Source: Georgenia ruanii (GTDB taxonomy: Bacteria > Actinomycetota > Actinomycetes > Actinomycetales > Actinomycetaceae). Taken from it: a DNA stretch of 64,000 nt. Within the stretch, counting starts at the first letter, position 1. Each line of letters opens with the position of its first letter. The notes under the pieces were generated by a model. The model made no database searches. It saw nothing but the letters and a program-made list of their open reading frames with translations, and was not told where the DNA came from. Below, piece by piece: positions 9,612 through 19,416 of the stretch. The stretch covers positions 171,040 through 235,039 of the forward strand of contig NZ_VUKE01000005.1 in assembly GCF_009193175.1 (NCBI RefSeq). The letters are read 5' to 3'. A program made the position numbers and the translations under genes.

Positions 9612-10409
9612 TCAGCCGCGCTCGACGAGGGTGAGGGTGCGCCGTCCGCGAGCCACCGGACCGAGCTCGACCGCGTGCACCGCGCCCGCGCCCTGCTCGG
9701 GGGAGCGGGCGAGCTCCTCCGCCGCGGCGGCGAGGTCCTCGGCGGTGCGCGGCGGCCGGCCCGGCCGGGTGAGCAGGTGGTGGGTGAGGACGCCGCGGGC
9801 GTGCTTGGCGTTGTGCGAGACCACCTGGCGGCGCCCGCCGTGCTCGCGGACCACCTGCACGACGACGTGCTCGGCCTGCGTCGGCGGGTGCCAGGCGGCG
9901 GCATAGGCGGCGGACCGGCAGTCGACGACGACGTCGCCGGCGGCGCGCTCGTCGAGCACCGCCCCCAGGTGGGCGCGCCAGAAGGTGCCGAGCTTGCCCG
10001 GGCCCGGCAGGTCGACGCCCATGGACAGGCGGTAGGCCGGGACGGCGTCGGCGGGGCTGAGCACGCCCCACAGGCCGGAGAAGATGCGCACGCTGTCCCG
10101 GGCCCGGCGCGCCGCCGTGCCGCGCAGGGCGGCGAGGCCGGCCGCGGCGTAGAGCACCCCGGTGTAGACGGTGGCTGCCGGGGCGGCGGGGGCGGTGCGG
10201 AGGGCGAGGTTGCGCCCCACCTCGTCGGCGACCTTCGCGCCCACGCCGAGCACCGCGGCGCCGTCGGGGCGGGCGGAGGCCCGCTCGAGGGCCGTCAGGA
10301 CCTGGTGGCGGGCGGGGGTGAGGACGGTGCCGGTGAGGCCGGCGAGATCGACCGGCGCGCCGCGGGTGGGGGCGGTCTTGCCCGCGGAGGGTGGGAGCAG
10401 CACGAGCAC
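9612..10409 (-). CDS. yaaA: YaaA/DUF328 family peroxide-stress protein
   Basis: This 265-aa cytoplasmic protein begins with the family signature LVLLPPSAGK and contains VYTGVLY, FSGLWGVL, YRLSMG and a late HNAKHARG segment. All are characteristic of the YaaA family, which limits free iron and DNA damage during peroxide stress in E. coli. The GTG start at 10409 places LVLLPPS at the N-terminus, as in homologues. It diverges from the RNase P RNA gene. The stress role is transferred from the family. Confidence 0.88.
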   Translation of the reverse strand: MLVLLPPSAGKTAPTRGAPVDLAGLTGTVLTPARHQVLTALERASARPDGAAVLGVGAKVADEVGRNLALRTAPAAPAATVYTGVLYAAAGLAALRGTAARRARDSVRIFSGLWGVLSPADAVPAYRLSMGVDLPGPGKLGTFWRAHLGAVLDERAAGDVVVDCRSAAYAAAWHPPTQAEHVVVQVVREHGGRRQVVSHNAKHARGVLTHHLLTRPGRPPRTAEDLAAAAEELARSPEQGAGAVHAVELGPVARGRRTLTLVERG

Positions 10410-10520
10410 CGAGGGATGCTAACGCCCGATCCGACCAGAAAACGGACGTGGCCCGCCCGGTGGGACGCCACGACCGGGGCGGTCCGCCGTCGCGTCTCCC
10501 GGGCACCGCCGTCGGCCCGG

Positions 10521-10533
10521 TAGACTGTCCGGC
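10521..10533 (+). promoter_or_regulatory. Probable -10 of rnpB
   Basis: TAGACT at 10521-10526 ends 7 nt before the predicted 5' end of the RNase P RNA (10534), the spacing expected of a housekeeping -10 element. No clear -35 is seen. Confidence 0.55.
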
Positions 10534-10922
10534 GCGGATGAGTCGGCCAGGCGGTCGCGTCGTCCCGGCCTGGCCGGGGCGCCGAGGAACGTCCGGGCTC
10601 CGCAGGGCAGGGTGGTGGGTAACGCCCACCCGGGGTGACCCGCGGGACAGTGCCACAGAAAGCAGACCGCCCTCCTGGTCCGCCAGGAGGGTAAGGGTGA
10701 AACGGTGGTGTAAGAGACCACCAGCACGGCGGGTGACCGTCGTGGCTCGGTAAACCCCACCCGGAGCAAGACCAGACAGCAGGCGTTCGAGGGCGGCCCG
10801 CCCGAGCCTGCGGGTAGGTCGCTGGAGGCGTGCGGCAACGCACGTCCTAGATGGATGGCCGCCCCCGGGGCCCGGCGACGGGCCCCGGCGACAGAACCCG
10901 GCGTATCGGCCGACTCATCCGC
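10534..10922 (+). ncRNA. rnpB: RNase P RNA, type A
   Basis: This is the catalytic RNA that trims the 5' leader of tRNA precursors. The ends are set by helix P1: 15 bases at 10534-10548 pair perfectly with 10908-10922. Universally conserved blocks follow in order: GAGGAACGTCCGGGCTCC, ACAGAAAGCAGACCGCC, GTAAGGGTGAAA with GGTGTAAGAGACCACCAGC, and late AGATGGATGGCCGC. The total length is 389 nt, usual for actinobacteria. This is certain by sequence signature. Confidence 0.97.
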
Positions 10923-11080
10923 CTCGTCCCGCCCGCGGGCCGGGTCACGCGCCGCACCCCTCGGCCCGTGGGCTCGCCACCCGCGCGGCCTGGGAAGCGG
11001 GTGCCCTGTTCTCCCGGGACGTCGGGTTGCTTGGCTCTGCTGCGACGGCGCCGACGGGGCGCCCGTGGTGCGGAGGCGAC

Positions 11081-11758
11081 ATGATGATCACCGAGGATGT
11101 GGCGACGGTCGAGACCGACCGGTCGCTGCTGCGGGCGGCGGGCCGCGCCGCGGTCGCGGCGGCACTGTTCTACCTGTTGCAGCCGGTCGCGGTCCTGTTC
11201 TTGATTCCCGGAGCGACCGAGTCGGGCCATTACGACGCGCCCGGGGATCTGCAGCGATGGACCGGGCCGTACGAGGTGGTCACCTTCGGCGGGATCGCCG
11301 TGTGCAGCCTCGTCCTGGTCGCGGCCCTCGCTCGGTTGCTGCCGCGGGGTTCGCTGGCCGCCTCGGTGGGGACGGCGTCGGGCGTCGTCGGCGTCGCGGG
11401 CTGGCTGGGCATCGCCGGCATCTCCCTGTCCTCGGTGTCCCTGATCGGGCGGTCGTTGGCAGACATCGACGTCTCCCTCGACGTGCAGCGGGAGGCCATG
11501 CAGGCCATCGCCACCGTGGGCGGGGCGAGCGTGGGGGTGGCCGCGTTCGGCGCCGCGGGCTGGGCGGTCGCCGTGGGCCTGTCGATCCTGCGCACCGGTG
11601 CCCTGGGGCGGCGGACCGGCTGGATCGCGGTGGCGGGTGGGGTGCTCGTCGTGGCCGCGGCGCTGGTCCTGGTGCACCCGCTGTTGGGCGCCCTCGTCCT
11701 CATCCCGTTCTACCTGGTGCTCGGCGTCGCGCTTCTCGTCACCGCGCGGCACGCCTGA
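11081..11758 (+). CDS. Polytopic membrane protein of unknown function
   Basis: This 225-aa protein has about six hydrophobic segments and no motif I can assign. The start is one of two adjacent ATGs (11081 or 11084); GGAGG lies at 11072-11076, so 11084 has the better spacing. It ends 15 nt before the histidine kinase gene and on the same strand, so it is probably co-transcribed and may be part of the signalling unit. The layout resembles DUF4386-type proteins beside two-component systems, but I am not sure of the family. Confidence 0.75.
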   Translation: MMITEDVATVETDRSLLRAAGRAAVAAALFYLLQPVAVLFLIPGATESGHYDAPGDLQRWTGPYEVVTFGGIAVCSLVLVAALARLLPRGSLAASVGTASGVVGVAGWLGIAGISLSSVSLIGRSLADIDVSLDVQREAMQAIATVGGASVGVAAFGAAGWAVAVGLSILRTGALGRRTGWIAVAGGVLVVAAALVLVHPLLGALVLIPFYLVLGVALLVTARHA

Positions 11759-11773
11759 TGGCACGATGCCAGC

Positions 11774-13513
11774 GTGAGCGGCGGGTTGCTGATCGCGAGC
11801 ATGACGGTCGCCGGCTTCGTCTGTGCGGTGCTGGCCGTCGCGCTCGTCGTCGGCCTGCGTCGGGGACGGGTCCCCGTGCTCACCGGGGCGGCGACCGTGC
11901 TCCTGCTGCTCGGCACCGCCGGGACCGCCCTCGAGGTCGGCCCGGCCACCGTGGCGGCCGCCCCGTGGTTCGCGGCCTACCCCGTCCTGATGGCCACCTA
12001 CCCGGACGGCAGCTTCGTGCCGCGCTGGAGCGGCGCCCCGGCGGGGCTCTGGGCGGGCCTGACCGTGTGGTTCGTCGCCACCGGGAGCCGGGTCGCGGAC
12101 GAGCCCTGGTGGGTCTGGCTGGTCTTCCTGACGCTGTTCCCGACGCTCGGGTTCCAGGTCTACCGGTACCGCCGACGGCTCAGCACCGCCGAACGCGAGC
12201 GGGTCCGGTGGGTGGTGCTGGGCGGGATCGCCGAGTTCGCCGGCTTCGCCGTGGTCTTCGCGGTGTTCGGCGACCCCGGCGACGGAGACCCGCTGGCGCT
12301 GGCCGCGGCGAACATCGCGGTGCTGCCCATCCCCGTCGCCCTGGTGCTGGGGCTGCTCACCCCGCGGGCGCTCGACGTGGACTCCCTCCTGCGCAGCACG
12401 GTGACCGTGGTCGTGGCCGGGGTGGTCCTGGCGATCGTGTTCGGGGTGGCGCTGCCGGCGATGGGCGGGTGGCCGGCAGCGGCGGTGCTGGCGGGGTCGA
12501 CCATTCCGGTCGCGCTGGGCGCGCGCCGGACGGCGCACTGGCTGGTGCACGGGCGCCTGGTCAGTCCGACGCACGCCGCCCGCGACCTCCAGGCCCGGCT
12601 GGACCAGATCACCCCGGTGGACGACGTCGCCGGGGTGATCGTCGATCAGGTGCGCGACTCGATCCGCGCCGTGGCGGTCCATCTGACGGACCGCGGGGAG
12701 GTGGTGGCGTCGGCGGAGCCCTTCCCGGTCACCTGGCACGGTGCCCAGATCGCCACCTTGTGGGTCGCTCCGCGGCGGTCGGAGACCGCGCTGACGAACC
12801 ACGACCGTGCCACCGTGGCGGCGCTGCTCGCCCGTGCCGCGCCCGCGCTGCGGGGCAGCCAGGCGCTGGTCGAGCTCGCCGAGGCGCGCGCCGACGTGCT
12901 GCGCGGACGGGAGGAGGAGCGCAAGCGGCTCCGTCGCGACCTCCACGACGACCTGGCACCGACGCTGGCCAGCCTGGGGCTGGGCGTGAGCGCGATGCTG
13001 ACCCTGGCGCCGCCGGATGCCACCGAGCTGCGGCGCGTCGCCGAACGGGTCCAGCACGGCATCCGCGAGGCGATCGACCAGACGCGCCGGCTCGCCCACG
13101 GTCTGCGCCCGGCCATCCTCGACGATCACGGGCTGGTCGAGGCGCTCCGGCAACGCGCCGCTTCGCTCGGCTCCGCAGGGATCGAGGTCCGGTTGACCGA
13201 CGAGGTCCTGAGCCCGGTCCCGGCCGCGGTCGAGCTGGCCGCGCTGCTCATCGCGCAGGAGGCGCTGGCCAACGTCGCTCGACACTCGCGGGCTCGGCAC
13301 TGCCGCATCGCGCTGGTCTCGCACCGGGCCGGAGTGCACCTCACGATCGACGACGACGGGGTGGGCATCGACGGCGGCGCGACGCACGGCCTCGGGCTGG
13401 TCTCCATGCGCGAGCGCGCCGCCGAGCTCGGCGGGCGCACGACCATCACCTCCCCGCCCCATGGCGGCACGCGGGTGAGCGTGGCGCTGCCCGCCCCCAC
13501 GGAGGCCTCGTGA
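11774..13513 (+). CDS. Sensor histidine kinase (HisKA_3 type)
   Basis: This 579-aa membrane kinase has an N-terminal region (residues ~1-245) with about seven to eight hydrophobic segments. A GAF-like linker follows, then the dimerisation/phosphoacceptor helix EERKRLRRDLHDDLAPT (H391) and a HATPase_c domain with an N-box (EALANVARHS), DDDGVGID and HGLGLVSMRERA. This is the NarX/LiaS class that pairs with LuxR-type regulators. The GTG start at 11774 is inferred. Its stop overlaps the regulator start by 4 nt. The signal sensed is unknown. Confidence 0.93.
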   Translation: MSGGLLIASMTVAGFVCAVLAVALVVGLRRGRVPVLTGAATVLLLLGTAGTALEVGPATVAAAPWFAAYPVLMATYPDGSFVPRWSGAPAGLWAGLTVWFVATGSRVADEPWWVWLVFLTLFPTLGFQVYRYRRRLSTAERERVRWVVLGGIAEFAGFAVVFAVFGDPGDGDPLALAAANIAVLPIPVALVLGLLTPRALDVDSLLRSTVTVVVAGVVLAIVFGVALPAMGGWPAAAVLAGSTIPVALGARRTAHWLVHGRLVSPTHAARDLQARLDQITPVDDVAGVIVDQVRDSIRAVAVHLTDRGEVVASAEPFPVTWHGAQIATLWVAPRRSETALTNHDRATVAALLARAAPALRGSQALVELAEARADVLRGREEERKRLRRDLHDDLAPTLASLGLGVSAMLTLAPPDATELRRVAERVQHGIREAIDQTRRLAHGLRPAILDDHGLVEALRQRAASLGSAGIEVRLTDEVLSPVPAAVELAALLIAQEALANVARHSRARHCRIALVSHRAGVHLTIDDDGVGIDGGATHGLGLVSMRERAAELGGRTTITSPPHGGTRVSVALPAPTEAS

Positions 13514-14130
13514 CGACCCGGGTCATGGTGGTCGACGACCACCCTCTCTTCCGCGCCGCGCTGGTGACGTTGCTGCGGGCCTCGTCCTACGACGTGGTCG
13601 CGGAGACGGCCAGCGCGGCCGAGGCGATCGCCGTCGCCGGCAGCTGCCGGCCCGACATGGCCATCGTCGATCTCGGGCTTCCCGACGCGCCCGGCCAGCA
13701 GGCGATCGCCCGCATGTGCGCGGAGCTTCCCGAGCTGCGGGTGGTCGTGCTGAGCATGTACGAGGACGCCGCCACCGTGCAGCAGGCCCTCGACGCCGGC
13801 GCCCTGGGCTACGTCGTCAAGGACGCCCCGCCTGCCGAGGTGATCGCCGCGATCAAGGCCGCCGAGCTCGGGGCCTCGGTGCTTGGGGCGGGGCTGGTAC
13901 GGACCGGGACGTCGCCCGGGGCCCGGGTGGAGCCGCCGGCCGATGGACTGACCCCGCGGGAGCGGACGGTCGCCGACCTGGTCGCCCGCGGCCTGCCCAA
14001 CCGGTTGATCGCCGAACGCCTCGGGGTCAGCCAGAAGACGGTCGCCAACTACGTCTCCTCGGTGCTGCTCAAGCTCGGCGCGACGGACCGGCACGAGGCC
14101 GCCCGGATCGTCCGCGCCCAGCAGCGCTAG
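13510..14130 (+). CDS. LuxR/NarL-family response regulator
   Basis: This 206-aa regulator has a receiver domain with acidic pocket D9-D10, phosphoacceptor D54 (AIVDLGLPD) and the conserved Lys in GYVVKDA. A C-terminal LuxR-type helix-turn-helix follows (LTPRERTVADLVARG ... QKTVANYVSSVLLKLG). It starts with GTG inside the kinase stop codon (GTGA overlap) and is the obvious partner of that kinase. Targets are not evident; the membrane protein just upstream of the kinase is one candidate for the same circuit. Confidence 0.94.
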   Translation: MTTRVMVVDDHPLFRAALVTLLRASSYDVVAETASAAEAIAVAGSCRPDMAIVDLGLPDAPGQQAIARMCAELPELRVVVLSMYEDAATVQQALDAGALGYVVKDAPPAEVIAAIKAAELGASVLGAGLVRTGTSPGARVEPPADGLTPRERTVADLVARGLPNRLIAERLGVSQKTVANYVSSVLLKLGATDRHEAARIVRAQQR

Positions 14131-14151
14131 CGGCGCCGCCGTGGTGGCGCG

Positions 14152-14364
14152 TCAGTACTCGTTCGGCATGAGGATCCACAGGATGGGGTACACGATCAGC
14201 TGGCTGCCCGGCAGGATCATCAGCAACAAGATGAAGAGCAGGCGCGTGGCCCAGGGCCCGAGGCCGAACCGGCGGCCCAGCCCGGCGCAGACGCCGGCGA
14301 TGATGCGGGTGTCGCGGGGACGGACGAGTCCCTGACGGCGGAAGGTGGTGTGCACGTCGGCCAC
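14152..14364 (-). CDS. PspC domain protein
   Basis: This 70-aa protein is made almost entirely of a PspC domain. It has the signature IIAGVCAGLGRRFG, then two hydrophobic stretches ending in ILWILMPNEY. PspC-type proteins are inner-membrane envelope-stress sensors; short forms like this are common in actinobacteria. It is convergent with the two-component system, and its small size is normal for the stand-alone form. Confidence 0.85.
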   Translation of the reverse strand: MADVHTTFRRQGLVRPRDTRIIAGVCAGLGRRFGLGPWATRLLFILLLMILPGSQLIVYPILWILMPNEY

Positions 14365-14427
14365 GGTGAGGCCCTCTCAGGTGCGTCGGTGTGTTGGAGG
14401 TACCACCGTCCCGCACCCGAGCCGCGC

Positions 14428-14465
14428 GCACATCAGGGACGCCCCTGGTTCACCCCCTGATGTGC
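14428..14465. terminator. 11-bp inverted repeat upstream of pspC, downstream of ppgK
   Basis: GCACATCAGGG (14428-14438) pairs perfectly with 14455-14465 across a 16-nt loop. It lies about 120 nt past the ppgK stop and about 60 nt before the PspC start, so it could be the ppgK terminator or an operator for the PspC gene. Confidence 0.45.
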
Positions 14466-14559
14466 GGGGCATCCGCGATCGTCGGGGCATCCGCGCCGCC
14501 CCGGCACACGGGCTCCGGTGCGTCCGCCGCGATGGCGCGCGGCGTCCCCGCGGCGAGCG

Positions 14560-14595
14560 CGTCTCAGCGGTGCCCGGCGTCTCAGCGGTGCCCGG
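14560..14595. repeat. 18-bp perfect tandem duplication across the ppgK stop codon
   Basis: CGTCTCAGCGGTGCCCGG occurs twice back to back (14560-14577, 14578-14595). The second copy contains the ppgK stop codon. It is a small slippage duplication with little effect on the protein. Confidence 0.8.
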
Positions 14596-15385
14596 CCGCC
14601 GCGAGCCGGGCGGCGCCGACGATCCCGGCGCTGTTGCGCAGCGCGGCCGGGACGATCGGCGCCCGCGTGCGCAGCAGGGGCAGGAACTTCTCGTGCTTCT
14701 TGCTCACGCCGCCGCCCACGACGATCAGGTCGGGGGAGAAGAGCATCTCCACGGTCTCGTAGTAGCGCTGCAGCCGCTCGGCCCACTGCTCCCAGCTCAG
14801 CCCCTCCCGCTCCTTGGCGGCCGAGGAGGCGCGGTGCTCGGCGTCGTCGCCGTCGATCTCCAGGTGCCCGAGCTCGGTGTTGGGCACGAGCACGCCGTCG
14901 ACGACGAGGGCCGAGCCGATCCCGGTGCCCAGCGTGGTCATCAGCACCACGCCGGGCACGTCCCGCGCGGCGCCGAAGGCGACCTCGGCCACGCCGGCGG
15001 CGTCGGCGTCGTTGACGGCGCTGACCGGCCGGCCCGTGGCCTCGGTCATGAGCGCGGGGACGTCCACGCCCTTCCACGACCTGTGCAGGTTGGCGATGAA
15101 CGCCACGATCCCGTGCTTGATGGGCGCGGGAAAGGTCAGCCCGAGCGGCACGTCGGCCGGCAGGTCGAACCCGGCGACGAGGTCGGCCACGGTCGCGGCC
15201 ACGGCCGCCGGCTTGGACGGGTCGGGGGTCGGGATGCGCACCCGGTCCGCGGTGAGCTCGCCGGTGGCCAGGTCCACCGGCGCGCCCTTGATGCCCGAAC
15301 CGCCGATGTCGATGCCGAAGGCGACCGGCACGCTCCGGCGTCGCCGCGCCGCCGGCGCCGGCTCCGTGCGCTGCCCGGTGCTCAC
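14582..15385 (-). CDS. ppgK: Polyphosphate glucokinase (ROK family)
   Basis: This ~267-aa enzyme phosphorylates glucose using polyphosphate or ATP and feeds glycolysis. The signature [20 protein letters not shown] is diagnostic for actinobacterial PPGK, with later [10 protein letters not shown] and an ELGHLEI segment typical of ROK kinases. The start is uncertain. A GTG at 15385 overlaps the map stop codon by 4 nt and is preferred here; a GTG at 15331 would begin directly before the conserved domain. Coupling to map is implied by the overlap. Confidence 0.92.
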   Translation of the reverse strand: MSTGQRTEPAPAARRRRSVPVAFGIDIGGSGIKGAPVDLATGELTADRVRIPTPDPSKPAAVAATVADLVAGFDLPADVPLGLTFPAPIKHGIVAFIANLHRSWKGVDVPALMTEATGRPVSAVNDADAAGVAEVAFGAARDVPGVVLMTTLGTGIGSALVVDGVLVPNTELGHLEIDGDDAEHRASSAAKEREGLSWEQWAERLQRYYETVEMLFSPDLIVVGGGVSKKHEKFLPLLRTRAPIVPAALRNSAGIVGAARLAAAGHR

Positions 15386-16269
15386 GGCAGCGTGAGGATC
15401 TCGGCGCCGTCCTCGGTGACCACGATGGTGTGCTCCCACTGGGCGGTGCGCGAACGGTCCTTGGTCAGCACGGTCCAGCCGTCGTCCCACTGCTCCCACT
15501 CGATGGTGCCCAGGGTGAGCATCGGCTCGATGGTGAACACCATGCCCGGCCGGATGACGTCGTCGTAGCGGGGGGCGGAGTCGTAGTGCGGGATGATCAG
15601 GCCCGAGTGGAAGGCCTCGCCCACGCCGTGGCCGGTGAAGTCGCGGACCACGCCGTAGTCGAACCGCCGCGCGTAGGCCTCGATGACCCGGCCGATGACG
15701 TTGACGGCGCGGCCGGGCTTGACCGCCCGGATCCCGCGCATCATGGCCTCCTTGGTGCGCTCGACCAGCAGGCGGGACTCCTCGTCGACCTCGCCGACGA
15801 GGAACATCGCGTTGAGGTCCCCGTGCACGCCGTCCTTGTACGCGGTGACGTCGACGTTGAGGATGTCGCCGTCCGCGAGCACCGTCGAGTCCGGGATGCC
15901 GTGGCAGATGACCTCGTTGACCGAGGTGCACAGCGACTTGGTGAAGCCCATGTAGCCCAGCGTCGAGGGGTAGGCGCCGTGGTCGATCATGAACTCGTGC
16001 CCGACGGCGTCGAGCTCGTCGGTGGTCACCCCGGGCCGGACGTGCCGGCCGACCTCCTCGAGCGCCTGCGCGGCGATCTGGGAGGCGCGCCGGATCCGCT
16101 CGATCGTCTCCGGGGTCTTCACCTCGGAGGCGGTCACCCGCTCCGGTCCCGTGCGGCCGACGTACTCCGGGCGGGGGATGGAGGCCGGGACGGGGCGCAT
16201 CGGGGTGACGACGCCCTTGGTGAGGGTGCCGCGCGGGGCGCGGTCGGCGAGCATGGTGGTGTCGGGCAT
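15382..16269 (-). CDS. map: Methionine aminopeptidase, type I
   Basis: This 295-aa metalloenzyme removes the initiator methionine from nascent proteins. Visible metal-site segments are [23 protein letters not shown] (two Asp), DFTGHGVG (His), FTIEPML (Glu) and the late [17 protein letters not shown] (Glu). An N-terminal extension of ~40 residues is usual in actinobacterial MapB-like enzymes. It is followed by ppgK with a 4-nt overlap. Confidence 0.96.
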   Translation of the reverse strand: MPDTTMLADRAPRGTLTKGVVTPMRPVPASIPRPEYVGRTGPERVTASEVKTPETIERIRRASQIAAQALEEVGRHVRPGVTTDELDAVGHEFMIDHGAYPSTLGYMGFTKSLCTSVNEVICHGIPDSTVLADGDILNVDVTAYKDGVHGDLNAMFLVGEVDEESRLLVERTKEAMMRGIRAVKPGRAVNVIGRVIEAYARRFDYGVVRDFTGHGVGEAFHSGLIIPHYDSAPRYDDVIRPGMVFTIEPMLTLGTIEWEQWDDGWTVLTKDRSRTAQWEHTIVVTEDGAEILTLP

Positions 16270-16335
16270 GGGCCGAGTCTACGGACCGGCCCGGCCGTGG
16301 GACGATCGGGCGGGCACGACGGAAGGGAGCGCGCG

Positions 16336-16530
16336 ATGGCCGAGTTCTACTACAACCTCGCCACCGGCGAGATCGAGGAGGGCAAGGTCCACGGCGCCAC
16401 CACGCGCATGGGCCCGTACCCGACGGCGGAGGCCGCCCGGGCCGCCCTGGCCCACGCCCAGGAGCGCAACGCCGCGTGGGACGCCGCCGACGCGCGGTGG
16501 CAGGAGGACGACGACGTCGACGCCGGCTAG
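16336..16530 (+). CDS. Small conserved actinobacterial protein
   Basis: This 64-aa protein begins [18 protein letters not shown] and carries [15 protein letters not shown] and [12 protein letters not shown]. It matches a small family seen next to map or panB in actinobacteria, sometimes annotated as SPOR-domain-like. Its function is unknown. The start is set by GGAAGGGAG about 9 nt upstream. It lies between two minus-strand genes. Confidence 0.75.
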   Translation: MAEFYYNLATGEIEEGKVHGATTRMGPYPTAEAARAALAHAQERNAAWDAADARWQEDDDVDAG

Positions 16531-16569
16531 GCCGGCGTCGACGTCAGCGCGCGTCGGGGCGCTCCGCGG

Positions 16570-17451
16570 TCAGCGCTCGTAGGTGTGCTCGGGGGCGGGG
16601 AAGGCCCGCTCCCGCACGGCGCGGGCGTAGGCCCGCGTGGCCCGGTAGAGCTCGGCGCCGACCTCCCCGAAGCGCTGGGCGAAGCGGGGGGACCACCCGG
16701 TCATCCCCGCCATGTCGGTCCAGACGAGGACCTGCCCGTCGCAGCCGGGCCCGGCGCCGATGCCGATGGTCGGCACCGGCAGCACCTCGGTGACCCGCTC
16801 GGCCACCGGGGCGGGCACCATCTCCAGGACGACGGCGACGGCGCCGGCGTCGGCCAGCGCCAGCGCGTCGGCCACCAGCTGCTCCGCGGCGTCGTTGTCG
16901 CGGGCCTGCACCCGCTTGCCGCCGAGCAGGTTCTCCGCCTGCGGGGTGAAGCCGAGGTGACCCACCACCGGGATGCCCGAGCGGGTGAGCAGGCGGACGT
17001 GCTCGGCGAGGTGGGCGCCGCCCTCGAACTTCACCGCGTGGGCGCCGGCCTCCTTGAGCATCCGCACGGCGGTGGCCAGGCACTGCTGCGGGGAGGCCTC
17101 GTAGGAGCCGAACGGCAGGTCCGCCACGACCAGGGCGCGGCGGCTGGCGCGGGCGACCGCGCGCACCGCGGGGATCATCTCGTCGACCGTGACCGGGATG
17201 GTCGTGGGGTGGCCGAGCATGTTGTCGCCGATGGAGTCGCCCACCAGCAGGATGTCGATGCCGGCCTCGTCGAAGATCCGCGCGGTGACGGCGTCGTAGG
17301 CGGTCAGCATGGTCAGCGCCTCGCCGCGCTCCTTGGCCTGGCGCAGGTGGTGCACCCGCACCCGCTTGGGCACGGGGACGCCCTCCGGGGCGGGCGGCGC
17401 GGCGGGGGAGATGGGCGCGCCGGCGCTGTCCGGGCGGTCGGTCTCGGTCAT
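16570..17451 (-). CDS. panB: 3-methyl-2-oxobutanoate hydroxymethyltransferase
   Basis: This 293-aa enzyme makes ketopantoate from alpha-ketoisovalerate and methylene-tetrahydrofolate, the first step of pantothenate and CoA synthesis. Family segments are MLTAYDAVTARIFDEAG, LLVGDSIGDNMLGH (Mg-binding Asp), ADLPFGSYE, KFEGG, GHLGFTPQ and IGIGAGPGCDGQVLV. The ATG at 17451 has GGAGAG upstream. It is 68 nt downstream of nadE and co-directional, so both cofactor-synthesis genes may share a transcript. Confidence 0.97.
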   Translation of the reverse strand: MTETDRPDSAGAPISPAAPPAPEGVPVPKRVRVHHLRQAKERGEALTMLTAYDAVTARIFDEAGIDILLVGDSIGDNMLGHPTTIPVTVDEMIPAVRAVARASRRALVVADLPFGSYEASPQQCLATAVRMLKEAGAHAVKFEGGAHLAEHVRLLTRSGIPVVGHLGFTPQAENLLGGKRVQARDNDAAEQLVADALALADAGAVAVVLEMVPAPVAERVTEVLPVPTIGIGAGPGCDGQVLVWTDMAGMTGWSPRFAQRFGEVGAELYRATRAYARAVRERAFPAPEHTYER

Positions 17452-17519
17452 GTCTCGCTCTCCGGTCGGTGGTGCGGGCGCGTCGGCGCGTCCGCGGTGG
17501 GGGATGGGGGGCTCGGCGC

Positions 17520-19241
17520 TCAGGGGGCGTCCACCGGACGGGGCTGGACGCCGTCGGGCGTGGCGACGTCCACCGGTCCCGGCGCCATCGCGGCGAGCTG
17601 CTCGCGCCAGCGGCTGGTCACCGGCAGGCGGCGGTCGCGGCCGAAGGCCATCGCCGTGACCTTCGGCCCTAGCGGGTACTGGCGCCGCTTCCACTCGGCC
17701 CGGTCCACCAGGGTGAGCACCAGCTCCACCGTGGCCGGGTCGAACCCGGAGGCCAGCAGCTCCGCCCGGCCCAGGCTGCGCTCGACGTAACCCTGGAGGA
17801 CGTCGTCGAGCAGCTCGTACTCGGGCAGGGAGTCGGAGTCCTGCTGGCCCGGTCGCAGCTCGGCCGACGGCGCCTTGGTGATCGAGGACCACGGGATCGG
17901 CTCGGTCTGCCCGGCAGCCTGGGCGGCCTCGTTGCGCCAGCGCGCCAGCTCCCACACGTGGGTCTTGAGCACGTCCTTGATCGGCGCGAAGCCGCCGACG
18001 GCGTCGCCGTAGATGGTCGAGTACCCCACGGCGAGCTCGCTCTTGTTGCCGGTGGCGAGCACGAGCGGGCCCTCGGCGTTGGAGATCGCCATGAGGATCA
18101 CGCCGCGCATGCGGGCCTGGAGGTTCTCCGCGGCGACGCCGCTGAGGTGCAGCTCGCCTTCGAAGGCGTCGACCATGGGACCGATCGGCTGGACGCGGTA
18201 GTCCAGCCCGATCCGGGCGGCGAGGTCGGCGGCGTCGTCGCGGGAGTGCTCGGAGGAGTACCGCGAGGGCATGGAGACGCCGATGACGTGCTCGGGGCCG
18301 ACGGCGTCGGCCGCGACCGCGGCGACCAGGGCCGAGTCGATCCCCCCGGACAGCCCGAGCACGACTGAACGGAAGCCGTTCTTGACCACGTAGTCGCGCA
18401 GCCCGAGCACGACGGCGCGGTACATCTGCTCGGTGTCGCCCTGCCGCGCGGGCACGGTGTGCCCGGCCGGGAGGAGGGGTGGGGCGCCGGCGCCGGGCAG
18501 CTCGACGACCAGCTGGTCCTCGACGAAGCCGCGGGCCGCCCCCACCAGCTCGCCGGCGGCGTCGACGACGAAGGAGTGGCCGTCGAAGACGAGGTCGTCC
18601 TGGGCGCCGACGAGGTTGACGTAGAACAGCGGGCAGCGGAGCTGGGCGGCGCGGTCCCGCGCGAGGCGGCGGCGCACCGCCCCCTTGCCGTGCTCGTAGG
18701 GGGAGCCGTTGAGCACCAGCAGGGCGTCGAGGCCCATGCCGGCCATCGCGGCCACCGGGCCGCCCTCCTGCCAGATGTCCTCGCAGATGACCAGGCCCAG
18801 CCGCTGCCCGGCGACCTCGAGCACCACCGGGTCGGAGCCGGCGGCGAAGATCCGGTACTCGTCGAAGACGCCGTAGTTGGGCAGGTGGTGCTTGGTGTAG
18901 ACCAGCTCGACCTGCCCGCCGCGCAGCACGGCGGCAGTGTTGGTGGGGCGCCCGTCGGCCGCGGTGCCCAGGGAGCCCACGACGACGTGCCGGTCGCCGT
19001 GCCCGTCCTCGGCCAGCTCCGCGGCGAGCCGGGCCAGGCGGGCCGCGGCCGCGCGCTGGAAGGAGCCGCGCAGCGCGAGGTCCTCGATGGGGTAGCCGGT
19101 CAGCATCATCTCGGGCAGCACCACCACGTCCGCCCCGGCGGCCGCGGCGTCGGCGACGGCGCGGCGCACGAGGGCGGCGTTCCCGTCGAGGTCGCCGACG
19201 GTGGCGTTGACCTGGGCCAGGGCGATGCGGAGCGGTGCCAT
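17520..19241 (-). CDS. nadE: Glutamine-dependent NAD+ synthetase
   Basis: This 573-aa enzyme amidates deamido-NAD+. The N-terminal nitrilase-type glutaminase carries the catalytic triad E44 (LPEMMLTGYP), K117 (YTKHHLPNYG) and C153 (VICEDIW). The C-terminal synthetase has the PP-loop VLGLSGGIDSALVAAV and a PSRYSSEHS segment. The length is that of the shorter two-domain form, smaller than the ~680-aa mycobacterial enzyme. It diverges from the downstream glutamine synthetase gene. Confidence 0.96.
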   Translation of the reverse strand: MAPLRIALAQVNATVGDLDGNAALVRRAVADAAAAGADVVVLPEMMLTGYPIEDLALRGSFQRAAAARLARLAAELAEDGHGDRHVVVGSLGTAADGRPTNTAAVLRGGQVELVYTKHHLPNYGVFDEYRIFAAGSDPVVLEVAGQRLGLVICEDIWQEGGPVAAMAGMGLDALLVLNGSPYEHGKGAVRRRLARDRAAQLRCPLFYVNLVGAQDDLVFDGHSFVVDAAGELVGAARGFVEDQLVVELPGAGAPPLLPAGHTVPARQGDTEQMYRAVVLGLRDYVVKNGFRSVVLGLSGGIDSALVAAVAADAVGPEHVIGVSMPSRYSSEHSRDDAADLAARIGLDYRVQPIGPMVDAFEGELHLSGVAAENLQARMRGVILMAISNAEGPLVLATGNKSELAVGYSTIYGDAVGGFAPIKDVLKTHVWELARWRNEAAQAAGQTEPIPWSSITKAPSAELRPGQQDSDSLPEYELLDDVLQGYVERSLGRAELLASGFDPATVELVLTLVDRAEWKRRQYPLGPKVTAMAFGRDRRLPVTSRWREQLAAMAPGPVDVATPDGVQPRPVDAP

Positions 19242-19416
19242 GGCGCCAGCCTATTGCCGACGGCTGACTTCCTTCGCGGCGGACCACACGCCGGGCGCCG
19301 ACGCTCCCACCTGCGTCGGGTGCGCCATGATGGTCCGGTGCGGCACCCCCGGCCGCACCCGACCGCCGTTCCGGGTCGCTGGACCCGCCGGCACGCGCGC
19401 AGCCAGGGAGTGGCCG